64,000 nucleotides of DNA from JAQBDA01 sp963709875. Its GTDB lineage: Bacteria > Chloroflexota > Anaerolineae > Anaerolineales > UBA4823. The stretch spans positions 1 to 64,000 of the forward strand of contig CAVPYB010000004.1 of assembly GCA_963709875.1 (NCBI GenBank), given 5' to 3'. Shown here piece after piece: positions 1-8,019 of this stretch; position 1 is the first letter of the stretch, and each line of letters starts with the position of its first letter. The notes under the pieces are model-generated. The model ran no database searches. It was not told the DNA's origin and saw only the letters and a list, made by a program, of their open reading frames with translations. The translations under genes and the position numbers were made by a program.

Positions 1-47
1 TTCATGTTTACTGCCCTATTCTTACTTCTGAACGTTTCAGTTACGTA

Positions 48-320
48 TTGCTAGACGAAAACTTGCCCGAACCAATGGACGCCACGTCGACGCAGATGCT
101 CCGCGAGCAGCTACAGAATATCCTGAGCGAACTTGGGAAGCGCGAGCGCGAAGTGCTGGAAATGCGCTTCGGCCTGCACGACGGACGCCCACACACCCTG
201 GAAGAGGTGGGCAAGGCGTTCAACGTCACGCGCGAGCGCATCCGGCAGATCGAGTCCAAGGCACTGCGAAAACTGCGCCATCCCGGTCGCAGCCGCAAAC
301 TGCGCGATTTCTTGACGTAA
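48..320 (+). CDS. Primary RNA polymerase sigma factor, C-terminal fragment
   Basis: This is the C-terminal part of an RpoD/SigA-type sigma factor, which directs RNA polymerase to housekeeping promoters. Region 4 is complete: the segment with GKREREVLEMRFGL is region 4.1, and the helix-turn-helix TRERIRQIESKALRKLR, which reads the -35 element, is region 4.2. The protein ends shortly after, as sigma-70 proteins do. Regions 1 to 3 are missing. The frame is open to the window edge, but the first 45 bases are AT-richer and do not translate into sigma region 3. The true join is therefore either upstream or broken by an indel, and the TTG at 48 is only a bound, not a real start. It lies in the GC-rich, indel-rich first segment. 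Confidence 0.85.
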   Translation: MLDENLPEPMDATSTQMLREQLQNILSELGKREREVLEMRFGLHDGRPHTLEEVGKAFNVTRERIRQIESKALRKLRHPGRSRKLRDFLT

Positions 321-430
321 TCGCTAGGTGCATTGTACACAATTCCATATTTGAAACTTGAGGTGTGATGCGAGATGAATTCTCGTTTACACAGCGCTAC
401 TTGTAACCCTATCCGGCGCACAAGAAGTCA

Positions 431-462
431 TTACGTTTCACGTTTCACGTTTCACGCATTAC
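431..462. repeat. Heptamer-type intergenic repeat (ACGTTTC)
   Basis: Three near-tandem copies of ACGTTTC, followed by a degenerate copy, lie just before the yjbQ start. Related TTACG/ACGTTT strings recur at 3721-3765 and 5221-5286, and a sister heptamer series lies at 2757-2860. They look like the short tandem heptamer repeats known from some filamentous bacteria. I see none after 6 kb. Confidence 0.6.
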
Positions 463-470
463 GAGGTGTT

Positions 471-881
471 ATGTTCGTAAAAATCGAGATTCAGACCCGC
501 AGCAAAGTTGATTTCATCGACATCACAGAACACGTCCAGCACGCCGTTACCGCCGAAGACGTAGACGAAGGCATCTGCTTCGTCTACTGCCCGCACACCA
601 CTGCCGGTATCGTCCTCAACGAAAACTGGGACCCCACCGTCGAACAGGACGTCACGATGCTCCTGGCGCACATCATCCCCGAAGACCTGCCCTACCGGCA
701 CAGCGAAGGCAACTCCACCCCGCACATCAAGTCGATCCTGGTCGGCAGCGACCACTTCATCTTCGTGCAGGAGCAGAAGCTGCAACTGGGGCAGTGGCAG
801 GGCATCTTCCTGGCCGAATTCGACGGCCCGCGGCACCGCACCGTCTGGATCAAAGTTGTCCCCGACGCAGCCAGTGGCTAA
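471..881 (+). CDS. yjbQ: YjbQ family protein (UPF0047/TIGR00149)
   Basis: A 136-residue soluble protein of the YjbQ family, a compact fold reported to have weak thiamine-phosphate synthase activity; its main role is unsettled. The family signatures are present in order: CPHTTAGIVLNEN (around residue 45), the conserved HSEGNSTPHIK, and the C-terminal GQWQGIFLAEFDGPR. The length matches the family. The ATG at 471 is chosen because it directly precedes the conserved N-terminus; the frame is open upstream to 375, but that stretch translates the repeat. The stop at 879-881 overlaps the probable GTG start of the next gene, so the two may be co-transcribed. This is one of the few genes in the first 6 kb without a frameshift. 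Confidence 0.9.
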   Translation: MFVKIEIQTRSKVDFIDITEHVQHAVTAEDVDEGICFVYCPHTTAGIVLNENWDPTVEQDVTMLLAHIIPEDLPYRHSEGNSTPHIKSILVGSDHFIFVQEQKLQLGQWQGIFLAEFDGPRHRTVWIKVVPDAASG

Positions 882-2756
882 CCATCACGCCGACCCAGGC
901 CCCATTGCCTGGGAAACCATCGAAGCGTGCCTGCACCGCGTGCAGAAGCCGGGACGCTACGTGGGTGGCGAATATAACGCGGTTCACAAACCGTGGGCCA
1001 AACCGCAACCCACGTCTGTCTGGCCTTCCCCGATGTCTACGACCTGGGAATGTCCAACTTCGCCCTTGCATCCTCTACGACATCCTCAACAGCCAACCCG
1101 ACGTCCTGGCCGAACGCACGTACCTGCCTGCACCGGATATGATCGCCCAGATGCGCGACGGCGCGGCATCCCGCTCTATACGCTGGAGAGCTACCGTCCC
1201 GTCGCCAGTTTCGACATCCTCGCGATCAGCACCGCCTACGAACAGCTCTTCACCAACGCCCTCGAACTCCTCGACCTGGCAGGGTTGCCGATCCGCAGCG
1301 CCGACCGCGACGCGACACATCCGCTGATCGTCGGCGGCGGGCACGGCACCTTCAACCCCGAACCCGTCACCGACTTCTTCGACGTGTTCGTCATCGGCGA
1401 GGCAGAAGAGGTCCTCGTCGAACTGGTGGAGACGTGGCAAGCAGCACGCCATTTACCGTGACGCACAACTACGCGCGCTGGTAGACGTGGAAGGGCTATA
1501 CATCCCGCGCTTCTACCAACCGCAGCTACACCCCGACCGGTGAAATCGCCGGCGATGCCACCCACGCTCGACGCCGCCCCACCCCGCATCCAGAAACGTC
1601 TGATGCCCACGCTGCCGCCGACACCGGTTCGCCAGATCGTGCCCAACGTCGAAGTCACGCACAATCGTGGCGTCGTCGAAATTCAGCGCGGCTGCACGCG
1701 CGGCTGCCGCTTCTGCCAGGCGGGATCGATCACCCGCCCCGTGCGCGAGCGGCCCGCCGACGAAGTCGTGGAGACGCATCAGCGCCATCGTCGAGGCCAC
1801 CGGATACGAGGAAATCGCCCTGCTTTCGCTCTCCTCCGCCGATCATACCGAGATCAAAACAGCTACTGGAACGCATCCTTGAACGCTTCAAGGACCGGCA
1901 TCTTCCATCTCCCTGCCCAGCCTGCGCATCGAATCCTTCTCCGTCGAGACTGGCGGATATGCTGTCGCAGAGGCCGCCACTCCGGCTTCACCTTCGCGCC
2001 GGAGGCCGGCAGCGACGCGCTGCGCCGCCGCATCAACAAAGACATCCCCACCGAAGACCTGTTGGCCGTCGCGGAGGAGGTCTTCACCCGCGGCTGGCGC
2101 ACCATCAAGCTCTACTTTATGATGGGGCTGCCCGGCGAAACGGACGACGACATCGAGGCCATCATCGACCTGGCGCACCAGGTACGGCGTTTGGGCGCGA
2201 CAGATCGGCGGGCGCAAGACCGAGGTCCACGTCAGCGTGAGCACCTTCGTCCCCAAACCGCACACCACCTTCCAGTGGGAACCGTTGGCCGATGCCGAAA
2301 CCATCGAGCGGCGGCAGACGCAGGCTGCGCCAGGGCCTACGCGGGCGCGGACTGCGCCTGTCGTGGAACCAGTACGACGGCACGCGACTCGAAGCCTTGC
2401 TAGCGCGCGGCGACCGGCGCTTGAACGCCGTCGTCGAGGCCGCGTGGCGGCACGGCGCGCGCTTCGACGCCTGGAACGAATGGCACGCGATGGAAGCGTG
2501 GGAGCGCGCCATCGAGGAAACCGGCATCGACAGGATACTCTATCTCTACCGCCGTCGCGAGATCGACGAAGTGCTGCCCTGGGATCACCTGCAACAGCGG
2601 CGTTGAAAAGCGCTTCTTCGCCAGGATTACGAACGCAGCCAGCGCGGCGACCTGCTCGACGACTGCCGCGACGGCTGCCACGCCTGCGGTATCCTGCAAA
2701 ACTACTCCGGGCAATGGACGGACGAATGGCAATGCCCAATGGTGAGGGCGAAATGA
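874..2756 (+). pseudogene. B12-binding-type radical SAM protein, TIGR03960 family (multiply frameshifted)
   Basis: Translating across frames rebuilds a TIGR03960-type radical SAM protein. The pieces are VQKPGRYVGGEYN at the N-terminus, then DILNSQPDVLAERTYLPAPD, then RGIPLYTLESYRP with the GGGHGTFNPEP segment, then the [4Fe-4S]-binding CTRGCRFCQ (CxxxCxxC, near base 1692), then GFTFAPEAGSDALRRRINKD, and a Cys-bearing tail CRDGCHACGI. The cofactor domain would cleave S-adenosylmethionine; the family substrate is unknown. At least eight frame changes (near 1007, 1068, 1155, 1430, 1775, 1860, 2200, 2300 and 2605) break it, mostly by single bases. Because every piece is well conserved, sequence error is likelier than decay. 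Start GTG 874 overlaps the yjbQ stop. The family partner TIGR03936 follows, which supports the call. Confidence 0.8.
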
Positions 2757-3518
2757 CGAATCACGATGCGAATCACAAATTACGAGTCGCGAATCAGCAA
2801 ATAGCGCATCGAGCATCCTGCACCGCGTCGAGCATCCAGCATCCTGCATCCAGCATCAGCTCCTGTCGCCACCGGATCACGTTTGCCACACAGCGCACGC
2901 TCGCTTACGTCTCGGTGCTGGAACTGGGTCGCATCTGGGAACGCAGTCTGCGCCGCGCGAACGTACCCCTCAAGTACAGCCAGGGCTACAATCCACGGCC
3001 CAAGCTCAACTTCGCCGCACCGCTCCCCGTCGGCTGCGGCAGCGAAGCGGATCTGATGGACATCCTGCTCGACGAACCTCGAGACGCCGGAGGCCATCCT
3101 CGCCGCGCTAGAAGGCAAAACGCCGCAGAGACCTCATCGTGCGCAGCGTCGTCGCCGTCCCTGAGGACGAACCGGCGCTCTCCGAACAGCTCGTCGCCGC
3201 AGAGTACCGCGTCTGGCTGCGCGAACACCCCCGAAGAGTCGTGCAGTCCGCCGTTGCCGAATTCCTCGGCGCAGAGACGCCGTCTCGATGGCGAAACGTG
3301 GGCGCAAATATCGGGGCAAAACCTACGACTTGCGCCCATTAGTCGAAGCATTGCACATCGAAGAAGCACCCTCGCCGTGGATCGGCCTCTGGCTGCGCGT
3401 CCAGGCCCGTCCCGGCGCCACCGGTCGCCCCGATGAGGTGTTGAACGCGCTCAATTTGACCGACGTGCCACGTCGCTGCACAAGAACACGGTTGATTTTG
3501 GACGCAAACCACGTTTGA
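2753..3518 (+). pseudogene. Radical SAM-linked protein TIGR03936 / DUF2344 (frameshifted)
   Basis: This is the usual partner of TIGR03960 radical SAM proteins, often fused to them; its function is unknown. The conserved core begins at 2867 with RHRITFATQRTLAYVSVLE and continues with RRANVPLKYSQGYNPRPKL. After frame changes near 3085-3140 and 3290 it goes on with RKYRGKTYDLRPLVEALHIE and the terminal GATGRPDEVLNAL and RTRLIL. An ATG at 2753 overlaps the upstream TGA (ATGA), but the first 38 codons would then translate the heptamer repeat at 2757-2860, so the real start is unclear. The stop codon at 3516 lies inside the -35 box of the following tRNA promoter. Confidence 0.75.
2757..2862. repeat. 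Heptamer repeat block (CGAATCA / GCATCCA)
   Basis: The first half holds scattered CGAATCA and ACGAATC-like units. The second half holds tandem GCATCCA, GCATCCT, GCATCCA units in 7-base phase. It separates the two radical-SAM-linked genes and belongs to the same repeat class as 431-462. Confidence 0.6.
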
Positions 3519-3543
3519 CAACTTTAGCCACTTTGCGTATAAT
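3515..3543 (+). promoter_or_regulatory. Near-consensus sigma-70 promoter of tRNA-Leu
   Basis: TTGACA at 3515-3520 and TATAAT at 3538-3543 are both perfect consensus, with a 17-base spacer. Transcription would start near 3550, eight bases before the tRNA. The -35 box overlaps the stop codon of the upstream gene. Confidence 0.9.
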
Positions 3544-3557
3544 GCAACTCTGCACGT

Positions 3558-3638
3558 GCCCCAGTGGCGGAACTGGCATACGCGGCAGGTTGAGGGCCTG
3601 TGCCTACGGGCGTGGAGGTTCAAGTCCTCTCTGGGGCA
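3558..3638 (+). tRNA. tRNA-Leu (anticodon GAG)
   Basis: A complete class II tRNA of 81 bases. The acceptor stem GCCCCAG (3558-3564) pairs perfectly with CTGGGGC (3631-3637), followed by discriminator A. The D arm is the Leu-like TGGCGGAACTGGCATACGC. The anticodon stem GCAGG/CCTGT holds the loop TTGAGGG, giving anticodon GAG for CUC codons. There is a long variable arm, and the T arm holds GGTTCAAGTCC. CCA is not encoded. Confidence 0.95.
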
Positions 3639-3648
3639 CTACGGTAAA

Positions 3649-3698
3649 ACAAAGCACCACCTCATCACAAACTCCCACCGAACCGGTGGGGGCTTTGT
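3649..3698 (+). terminator. Terminator-like hairpin after tRNA-Leu
   Basis: A CCCACCG/CGGTGGG stem (3674-3680 with 3684-3690, loop AAC) is nested inside a longer CAAAGC/GCTTTG pairing and followed by TTGTTG. It lies 10-60 bases after the tRNA. The T tract is imperfect. Confidence 0.65.
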
Positions 3699-3720
3699 TG
3701 TGTAGCTGCGTAACGGACAA

Positions 3721-3765
3721 CGTGAAACGTAATGGCCGATTACGTTTTACGAATACGTTTTACGC
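3721..3765. repeat. Intergenic ACGTTTTACG-type repeat
   Basis: Inverted and direct copies of GTGAAACGTAA, TTACGTTTTACG and ATACGTTTTACG lie between the tRNA terminator and purB. Same family as the block at 431-462. Confidence 0.5.
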
Positions 3766-3786
3766 CTCCAGCCAAGGAGGCTAACA

Positions 3787-5204
3787 ATGCAAATGCCCGA
3801 CCCCTACGTTTCCCCGTTCACCTGGCGCTACGGCACGCCAGAAATGCGCCGGATTTGGAGCGAATTGTACGCCCGACGTCTCTATCGCCACATCTGGGTA
3901 GCACTGGCGCGCGTGCAAAGCCGCTACGGTCTCGTCACGCCAGGAGCAGGTCGACGACCTCGCCGCCCACGCCGACGACGTGGACTTCGCGCGCGCCCTC
4001 GAAATCGAGCGCGAGATCCACCACGACGTGATGTCGGAAATCCGCACCTTCGCGGAACAGTGCCCGGTCGGTGGCGGCATCATCCACCTGGGCGCGACGT
4101 CGATGGATGTGCGCGACAACGCCACCGCGCTGCAAGTGCGCGACGCGCTCGACCTGGTGCTGCGGCAAGCTGGACGCGCTGCTGCTGGCCTTCGCCGACC
4201 AAATCGAGACGTGGGCCAGCGACGCCCTGCATCGGCTTCACCCACATCCAACCCGCCGAACCGACCACCATCGGCTACCGGCTGGCGTTCTACGCCCAGG
4301 ACATCCTCGCCGACCGCGTCGACCTGGTCCGCGTGCGCGCCGAATGGCGTGGCAAAGGCTTCAAAGGCGCGGTGGGCACATCCGCATCGTACAAGCTACT
4401 GATGGAAGGCGCACCACGCCCGCGCAGTTCGAGGCCGAGGTGATGGCAGAACTCGACCTGCCCGCGTGGCCCGTCGCCAACCAGACCTACCCTCGCCGCC
4501 AGGATTGGGCCGTGCTGACAGCACTGTCCGGCCTGGGCAGCACGCTCTACCGCTTCGCCTTCGACCTGCGCATCTTGCAGAACCCCGCCATCGGTGAGTG
4601 GGCCGAACCGTTCGGCAGCAAGCAGGTCGGCTCGTCGGCGATGCCCTTCAAGCGCAACCCCATCCGCTCGGAGAAGGTCAACAGCCTGGCGCGCTACCTG
4701 GCGCAACTACCCCGCGTCGCCTGGGACGACGCCGCGCACTCCCTGCTCGAACGCACCCTCGACGACTCTGCCAACCGCCGCATCATCCTGCCCAACGCCT
4801 TCCTCACCGCCGACGAACTGCTGAACGTCGTCACACGGCTGGTGCGCGATCTGCGCATCAACGAAACCGCCGTCGAGCGCAACATGGCAACCTACGGCCC
4901 CTTCGCGGGCATCGAACCGCTGCTGATGCGCCTCGTCACCGCCGGCGCCAGACCGCCAGGACATGCACGAAGTCCTCCGTGACGTGGCGATGCAAGCGTG
5001 GGCGCAAGTCGAAGCCGGGCAGCCCAATCCGCTGGAAGCAATGCTCACGCAGGATGCACGCCTACTGGCCCACCTTCCCGCCGATGCCATCCGCACTGCC
5101 ATCGACGCCCACGACTACGTCGGCGATGCGCCGGAGCGAGCGCGAGCGCACTAGCCGAACGAATCAGACAAGTTATCAGCCGCATGAAACGCGATGAAGG
5201 CTGA
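3787..5204 (+). pseudogene. purB: Adenylosuccinate lyase (six frameshifts)
   Basis: PurB splits SAICAR to AICAR and adenylosuccinate to AMP in purine synthesis. The whole protein can be read across frames: an N-terminus with FTWRYGTPEMRRIWSE, then HLGATSMDVRDNA with the catalytic-region histidine, then GFTHIQPAEPTTIGYR, the family signature SSAMPFKRNPIRSEK (catalytic serine loop), and a complete C-terminal domain ending at TGA 5202. A strong AGGAGG at 3775-3780 fixes the ATG at 3787. Frame changes fall near 3942, 4166, 4229, 4410, 4955 and 5145, each a single-base gain or loss. Conservation on both sides of each shift points to sequence error. An intact copy would be about 470 residues, normal for the family. 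Confidence 0.9.
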
Positions 5205-5220
5205 GTGATAACACATGCAC

Positions 5221-5286
5221 AGCTTCACATTACGCTACGTGTAACTAAACAATACGTCACGTTTCAAGCGTTCTTCACGCTTTACG
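5221..5286. repeat. Intergenic TTACG/ACGTTTC repeat block
   Basis: Scattered CATTACGCTACGTG, ACGTCACGTTTCA and CACGCTTTACG units lie between purB and pyrC. They resemble the blocks at 431 and 3721. Confidence 0.5.
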
Positions 5287-5336
5287 CCCGACTTGCCAAA
5301 TCCCACTCTCTGGTATGATCTGTCGGGTTCTAAACA

Positions 5337-6026
5337 ATGCCAGAGAGAGAATTTGCACGACTTCCCGGTTTGGTTGACGTTCATGTTCACCTCCGAGTCC
5401 CCGGTGGTGAGCACAAGGAAGATTTTTCTACTGGAACCCGGGCCGCCATCGCCGGTGGATTCACCACCATTCTGGCAATGCCCAACACGCATCCCCCCAT
5501 CGTCAATCTCGAAACACTCCATGCCGTCCAGCAACAAGCGCAAAGCCGAAGCACTGTGTGACGTGCATTTCTTCGCTGGTGCATCGCCGGATCACATCGA
5601 CGAACTCCCCGCATTAGCAAAAGCCGCCGTCGGCCTGAAAATCTACGCCGACCAGACCTACGGTCCACTGCGCGTGGACAACCTCGACACGCTTTCAGCC
5701 TGCTTCAACGCCTGGCCCAACGACAAAGTCATCGCAATGCACGCCGAAGGACGCACGATCGCGATGGGCATCGGGCTGGCCGCAGCGACCGGGCAGCGCG
5801 TCCACTTCTGCCACGTCAGTCGCAAGGACGAAATCGAACTGATCGCGACTGCGAAAGCGCACGGGTTGCCCATCACGTGCGAAGTGACGCCGCACCACCT
5901 TTTCCTGACCCAAGCCGACGCTGCACGCCTCGGCCCGTTGGGCGATATGCGCCCGCGTCTGGCAACGCAGGCCGACGTCGACGCGCTGTGGTCGCACATC
6001 GACACCACCATCGACTGCATCGCCAC
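5337..6026 (+). pseudogene. pyrC: Dihydroorotase, frameshifted and cut off at the 3' end
   Basis: Dihydroorotase closes carbamoyl-aspartate to dihydroorotate in pyrimidine synthesis. The metal-binding DVHVHLR motif, the GFTTILAMPNTHPP segment, GLKIYADQTYGPLR, the ligand histidines in HFCHVSR and EVTPHHLFLT, and DMRPRLA are all present in order. One frame change lies near 5550. The protein breaks off after DCIAT, where a dihydroorotase should continue with a metal-binding DHAPH motif. Instead the frame runs straight into a phosphoglycerate mutase. About 100 C-terminal residues are missing. This points to a join between unrelated sequences rather than a natural gene. Confidence 0.88.
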
Positions 6027-6040
6027 CAAGATTATGCCCG
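6020..6040. other. Probable chimeric junction
   Basis: The dihydroorotase coding sequence stops matching its family after codon 6024-6026, and the phosphoglycerate mutase begins at ATG 6034 in the same frame. GC content, indel density and repeat content all change here. Confidence 0.7.
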
Positions 6041-7242
6041 CAGAATATATACCCCCTTTATTGCACAAGAATAATTCGAAAATCGTCCTGTTGGTCATGG
6101 ATGGGCTGGGAGGGCTTCCAATCGAACCGGGTGGTCCGACCGAGCTGGAAGCTGCCAGCACCCCTGTTATGGACCATCTGGCAGCCGAGGGTACGTTAGG
6201 CCAGACTATTCCAATCCGACCGGGGGTAACTCCCGGCTCTGGACCTGCCCACCTGGCACTGTTTGGCTATGACCCGATTGTCCATGAGATCGGGCGAGGG
6301 ACACTTGAAGCTGTCGGCGTAGGTATGCAGGTCCGCAAAGGGGACGTGGCTGCCCGCGGCAATTTCTGCACACTTGATGCTCATGGAAATATAACCGACC
6401 GGCGGGCAGGGCGCATATCCACTCCGGAAGCGCTCCCTGTTGTCGAGAAACTTAAGAAGATAGAAATTCCGGGGGTATCTACAGAAGTGCGCCATGTGAA
6501 GGAATACCGCTTCGCCGTCGTGATGCGCGGCGAGGGATTGCACCCGGAGATAGATGACACCGACCCGCAAACAACGGGAGTCCCCCCGCTGCCAGCCAGA
6601 GCCAGCTCCCCCGCTGCTGAATATACTGCAGGCTTATATAACCAGTGGATCGCGCGAGCTCAACAGGTGATCTCAGACCAGCCGATGGCAAATGGATTGA
6701 CGTTGCGCGGCTTTGCGACCCATCCGGGTCTGCTATCGTATGAGGAAGCCTACGGTTTGAGAGCTGCCTGTGTTGCGGTTTATCCGATGTACCGGGGTGT
6801 ATCCCGGCTGGTCGGCATGGACACCATCGAATTCGAAGGGGAAGATCCAGGAGATGAGTTTGCCGCCCTGGCTGGAGCCTGGGATAATTACGACTATTTC
6901 TTCGTTCACATCAAGAAAACCGACTCCAAAGGGGAGGATGGCGATTTTCATGGAAAGGCTCAGTATATAGAGCGGGTGGATCAGGCCTTACCGGATTTAC
7001 TGCGCCTGAAACCGGATGTCCTGATGATCACAGGCGACCATTCGACGCCGGCCAGCCTGCGAACCCACTCCTGGCACCCAGTACCCTTCCTGCTCTGGGC
7101 CCCAGCGACCGCAAGACCGGACGACCAGACCCAGTTCGGGGAGAGAGCTTGCGCTCGAGGTGGGCTCGGGACGATCTCAGCAATGGATGCGATGCCTCTG
7201 GCGCTCGCTCACGCCCTGCGCCTGAACAAATACGGCGCTTAA
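6034..7242 (+). CDS. apgM: 2,3-bisphosphoglycerate-independent phosphoglycerate mutase, archaeal type
   Basis: ApgM interconverts 3- and 2-phosphoglycerate in glycolysis without a bisphosphoglycerate cofactor, using two metal ions and a serine. The first metal-binding motif VLLVMDGLGGLP opens the protein. It is followed by the substrate-site segment PGSGPAHLALFGYDP with the nucleophilic-serine region, then HIKKTDSKGEDGDF, and the metal-binding ITGDHSTPASLRTHSWHP near the C-terminus. At 402 residues it is full length. ATG 6034 is taken as the start because the family begins about 20 residues before the MDGLGG motif. The frame is open upstream only through the truncated dihydroorotase. The DNA here has the composition of the rest of the window. 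Confidence 0.93.
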   Translation: MPAEYIPPLLHKNNSKIVLLVMDGLGGLPIEPGGPTELEAASTPVMDHLAAEGTLGQTIPIRPGVTPGSGPAHLALFGYDPIVHEIGRGTLEAVGVGMQVRKGDVAARGNFCTLDAHGNITDRRAGRISTPEALPVVEKLKKIEIPGVSTEVRHVKEYRFAVVMRGEGLHPEIDDTDPQTTGVPPLPARASSPAAEYTAGLYNQWIARAQQVISDQPMANGLTLRGFATHPGLLSYEEAYGLRAACVAVYPMYRGVSRLVGMDTIEFEGEDPGDEFAALAGAWDNYDYFFVHIKKTDSKGEDGDFHGKAQYIERVDQALPDLLRLKPDVLMITGDHSTPASLRTHSWHPVPFLLWAPATARPDDQTQFGERACARGGLGTISAMDAMPLALAHALRLNKYGA

Positions 7243-7302
7243 ACGCCCTCACTGGAAACAAAGTAGAGACCGGGGAGAGAGTTGGCAGGGGTTTGCCGAT
7301 TT

Positions 7303-8019
7303 TCACTCTGGTCTCTTTGATTTTCTCCCCAATAACAGCCCTATGACCAGCCCGGAACCACCTGCCAGCAGCCCCACTGCCAGAAAAGCGTCCCGCCAAA
7401 ACCGCTCCGGGAACAGACGGATCAAGGTGTCAGAGTAGTGGAACGTCCAGGTACCCGAATCGAAGAACACATTATGGAATGCAACGAATATTATTCCGAA
7501 AGCGAGCAGCACAAACAGGATCAAACTGGCTAGGATCCCGATCGTCAACCAACCACCGCGCCCCAATCCCCACTGGAAGTGCTGCCACCATCCACCGAAC
7601 CACGCCCAAACACCCAGCCCGATTAAAACGATCGCACACACAATCCAGATGTTCAAGGCGCTGCGCACTACATTCTTGACATCGAGCATGTGCTTCAGCT
7701 CCCGGTCGTTGTACAGCTTCGTGCAGTCATCCATCAAGCTGCAAGAGGCCGGAGGAGCTGTCTGACCATCGGGAAATCGCAGGTCAGCCAGGTAGGTTAT
7801 ACCTTCCTCATTCAGCAGGTAATTCCTGGCAATGTCAGACCAATACAAACGGTCTTCCCGCCTGAATCCATACGGATCAGGCGGGAAACCGGGCAGGTTG
7901 TATTCAATATTGATAAATACAGGTGATAACAGAACTCGCACCGATGTGAGCACAAGGATTACAGGTACAAGTATTGTTACGACCCAGGAAAGGATCTTGT
8001 GCAGCCGGGATTGTTTCAC
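7303..8019 (-). CDS. DUF1461 (TIGR01906) integral membrane protein
   Basis: A membrane protein of about 238 residues with four hydrophobic segments: one near the N-terminus (ILSWVVTILVPVILVLTSV), two in the middle, and one near the C-terminus. A soluble loop holds the DUF1461-like tract with YWSDIARNYLLNEEG and a late FHYSDTLIRLFPERFW. The family function is unknown. The frame is open to 8079, but GTG 8019 is preferred: it overlaps the upstream stop as GTGA and has GGAGA about eight bases before it. It would therefore be translationally coupled to the spermidine-synthase-like gene. Confidence 0.8.
   Translation of the reverse strand: MKQSRLHKILSWVVTILVPVILVLTSVRVLLSPVFINIEYNLPGFPPDPYGFRREDRLYWSDIARNYLLNEEGITYLADLRFPDGQTAPPASCSLMDDCTKLYNDRELKHMLDVKNVVRSALNIWIVCAIVLIGLGVWAWFGGWWQHFQWGLGRGGWLTIGILASLILFVLLAFGIIFVAFHNVFFDSGTWTFHYSDTLIRLFPERFWRDAFLAVGLLAGGSGLVIGLLLGRKSKRPE

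Noticed and set aside
1888..2739. A 283-codon minus-strand frame in the radical SAM region.
   Set aside because: It is an Arg-rich shadow of a GC-rich coding strand with no recognisable domain.
5293..7242. A bifunctional dihydroorotase-phosphoglycerate mutase.
   Set aside because: The first part is itself frameshifted and lacks its C-terminal metal site, and the sequence character changes at the join. A chimeric contig is simpler.
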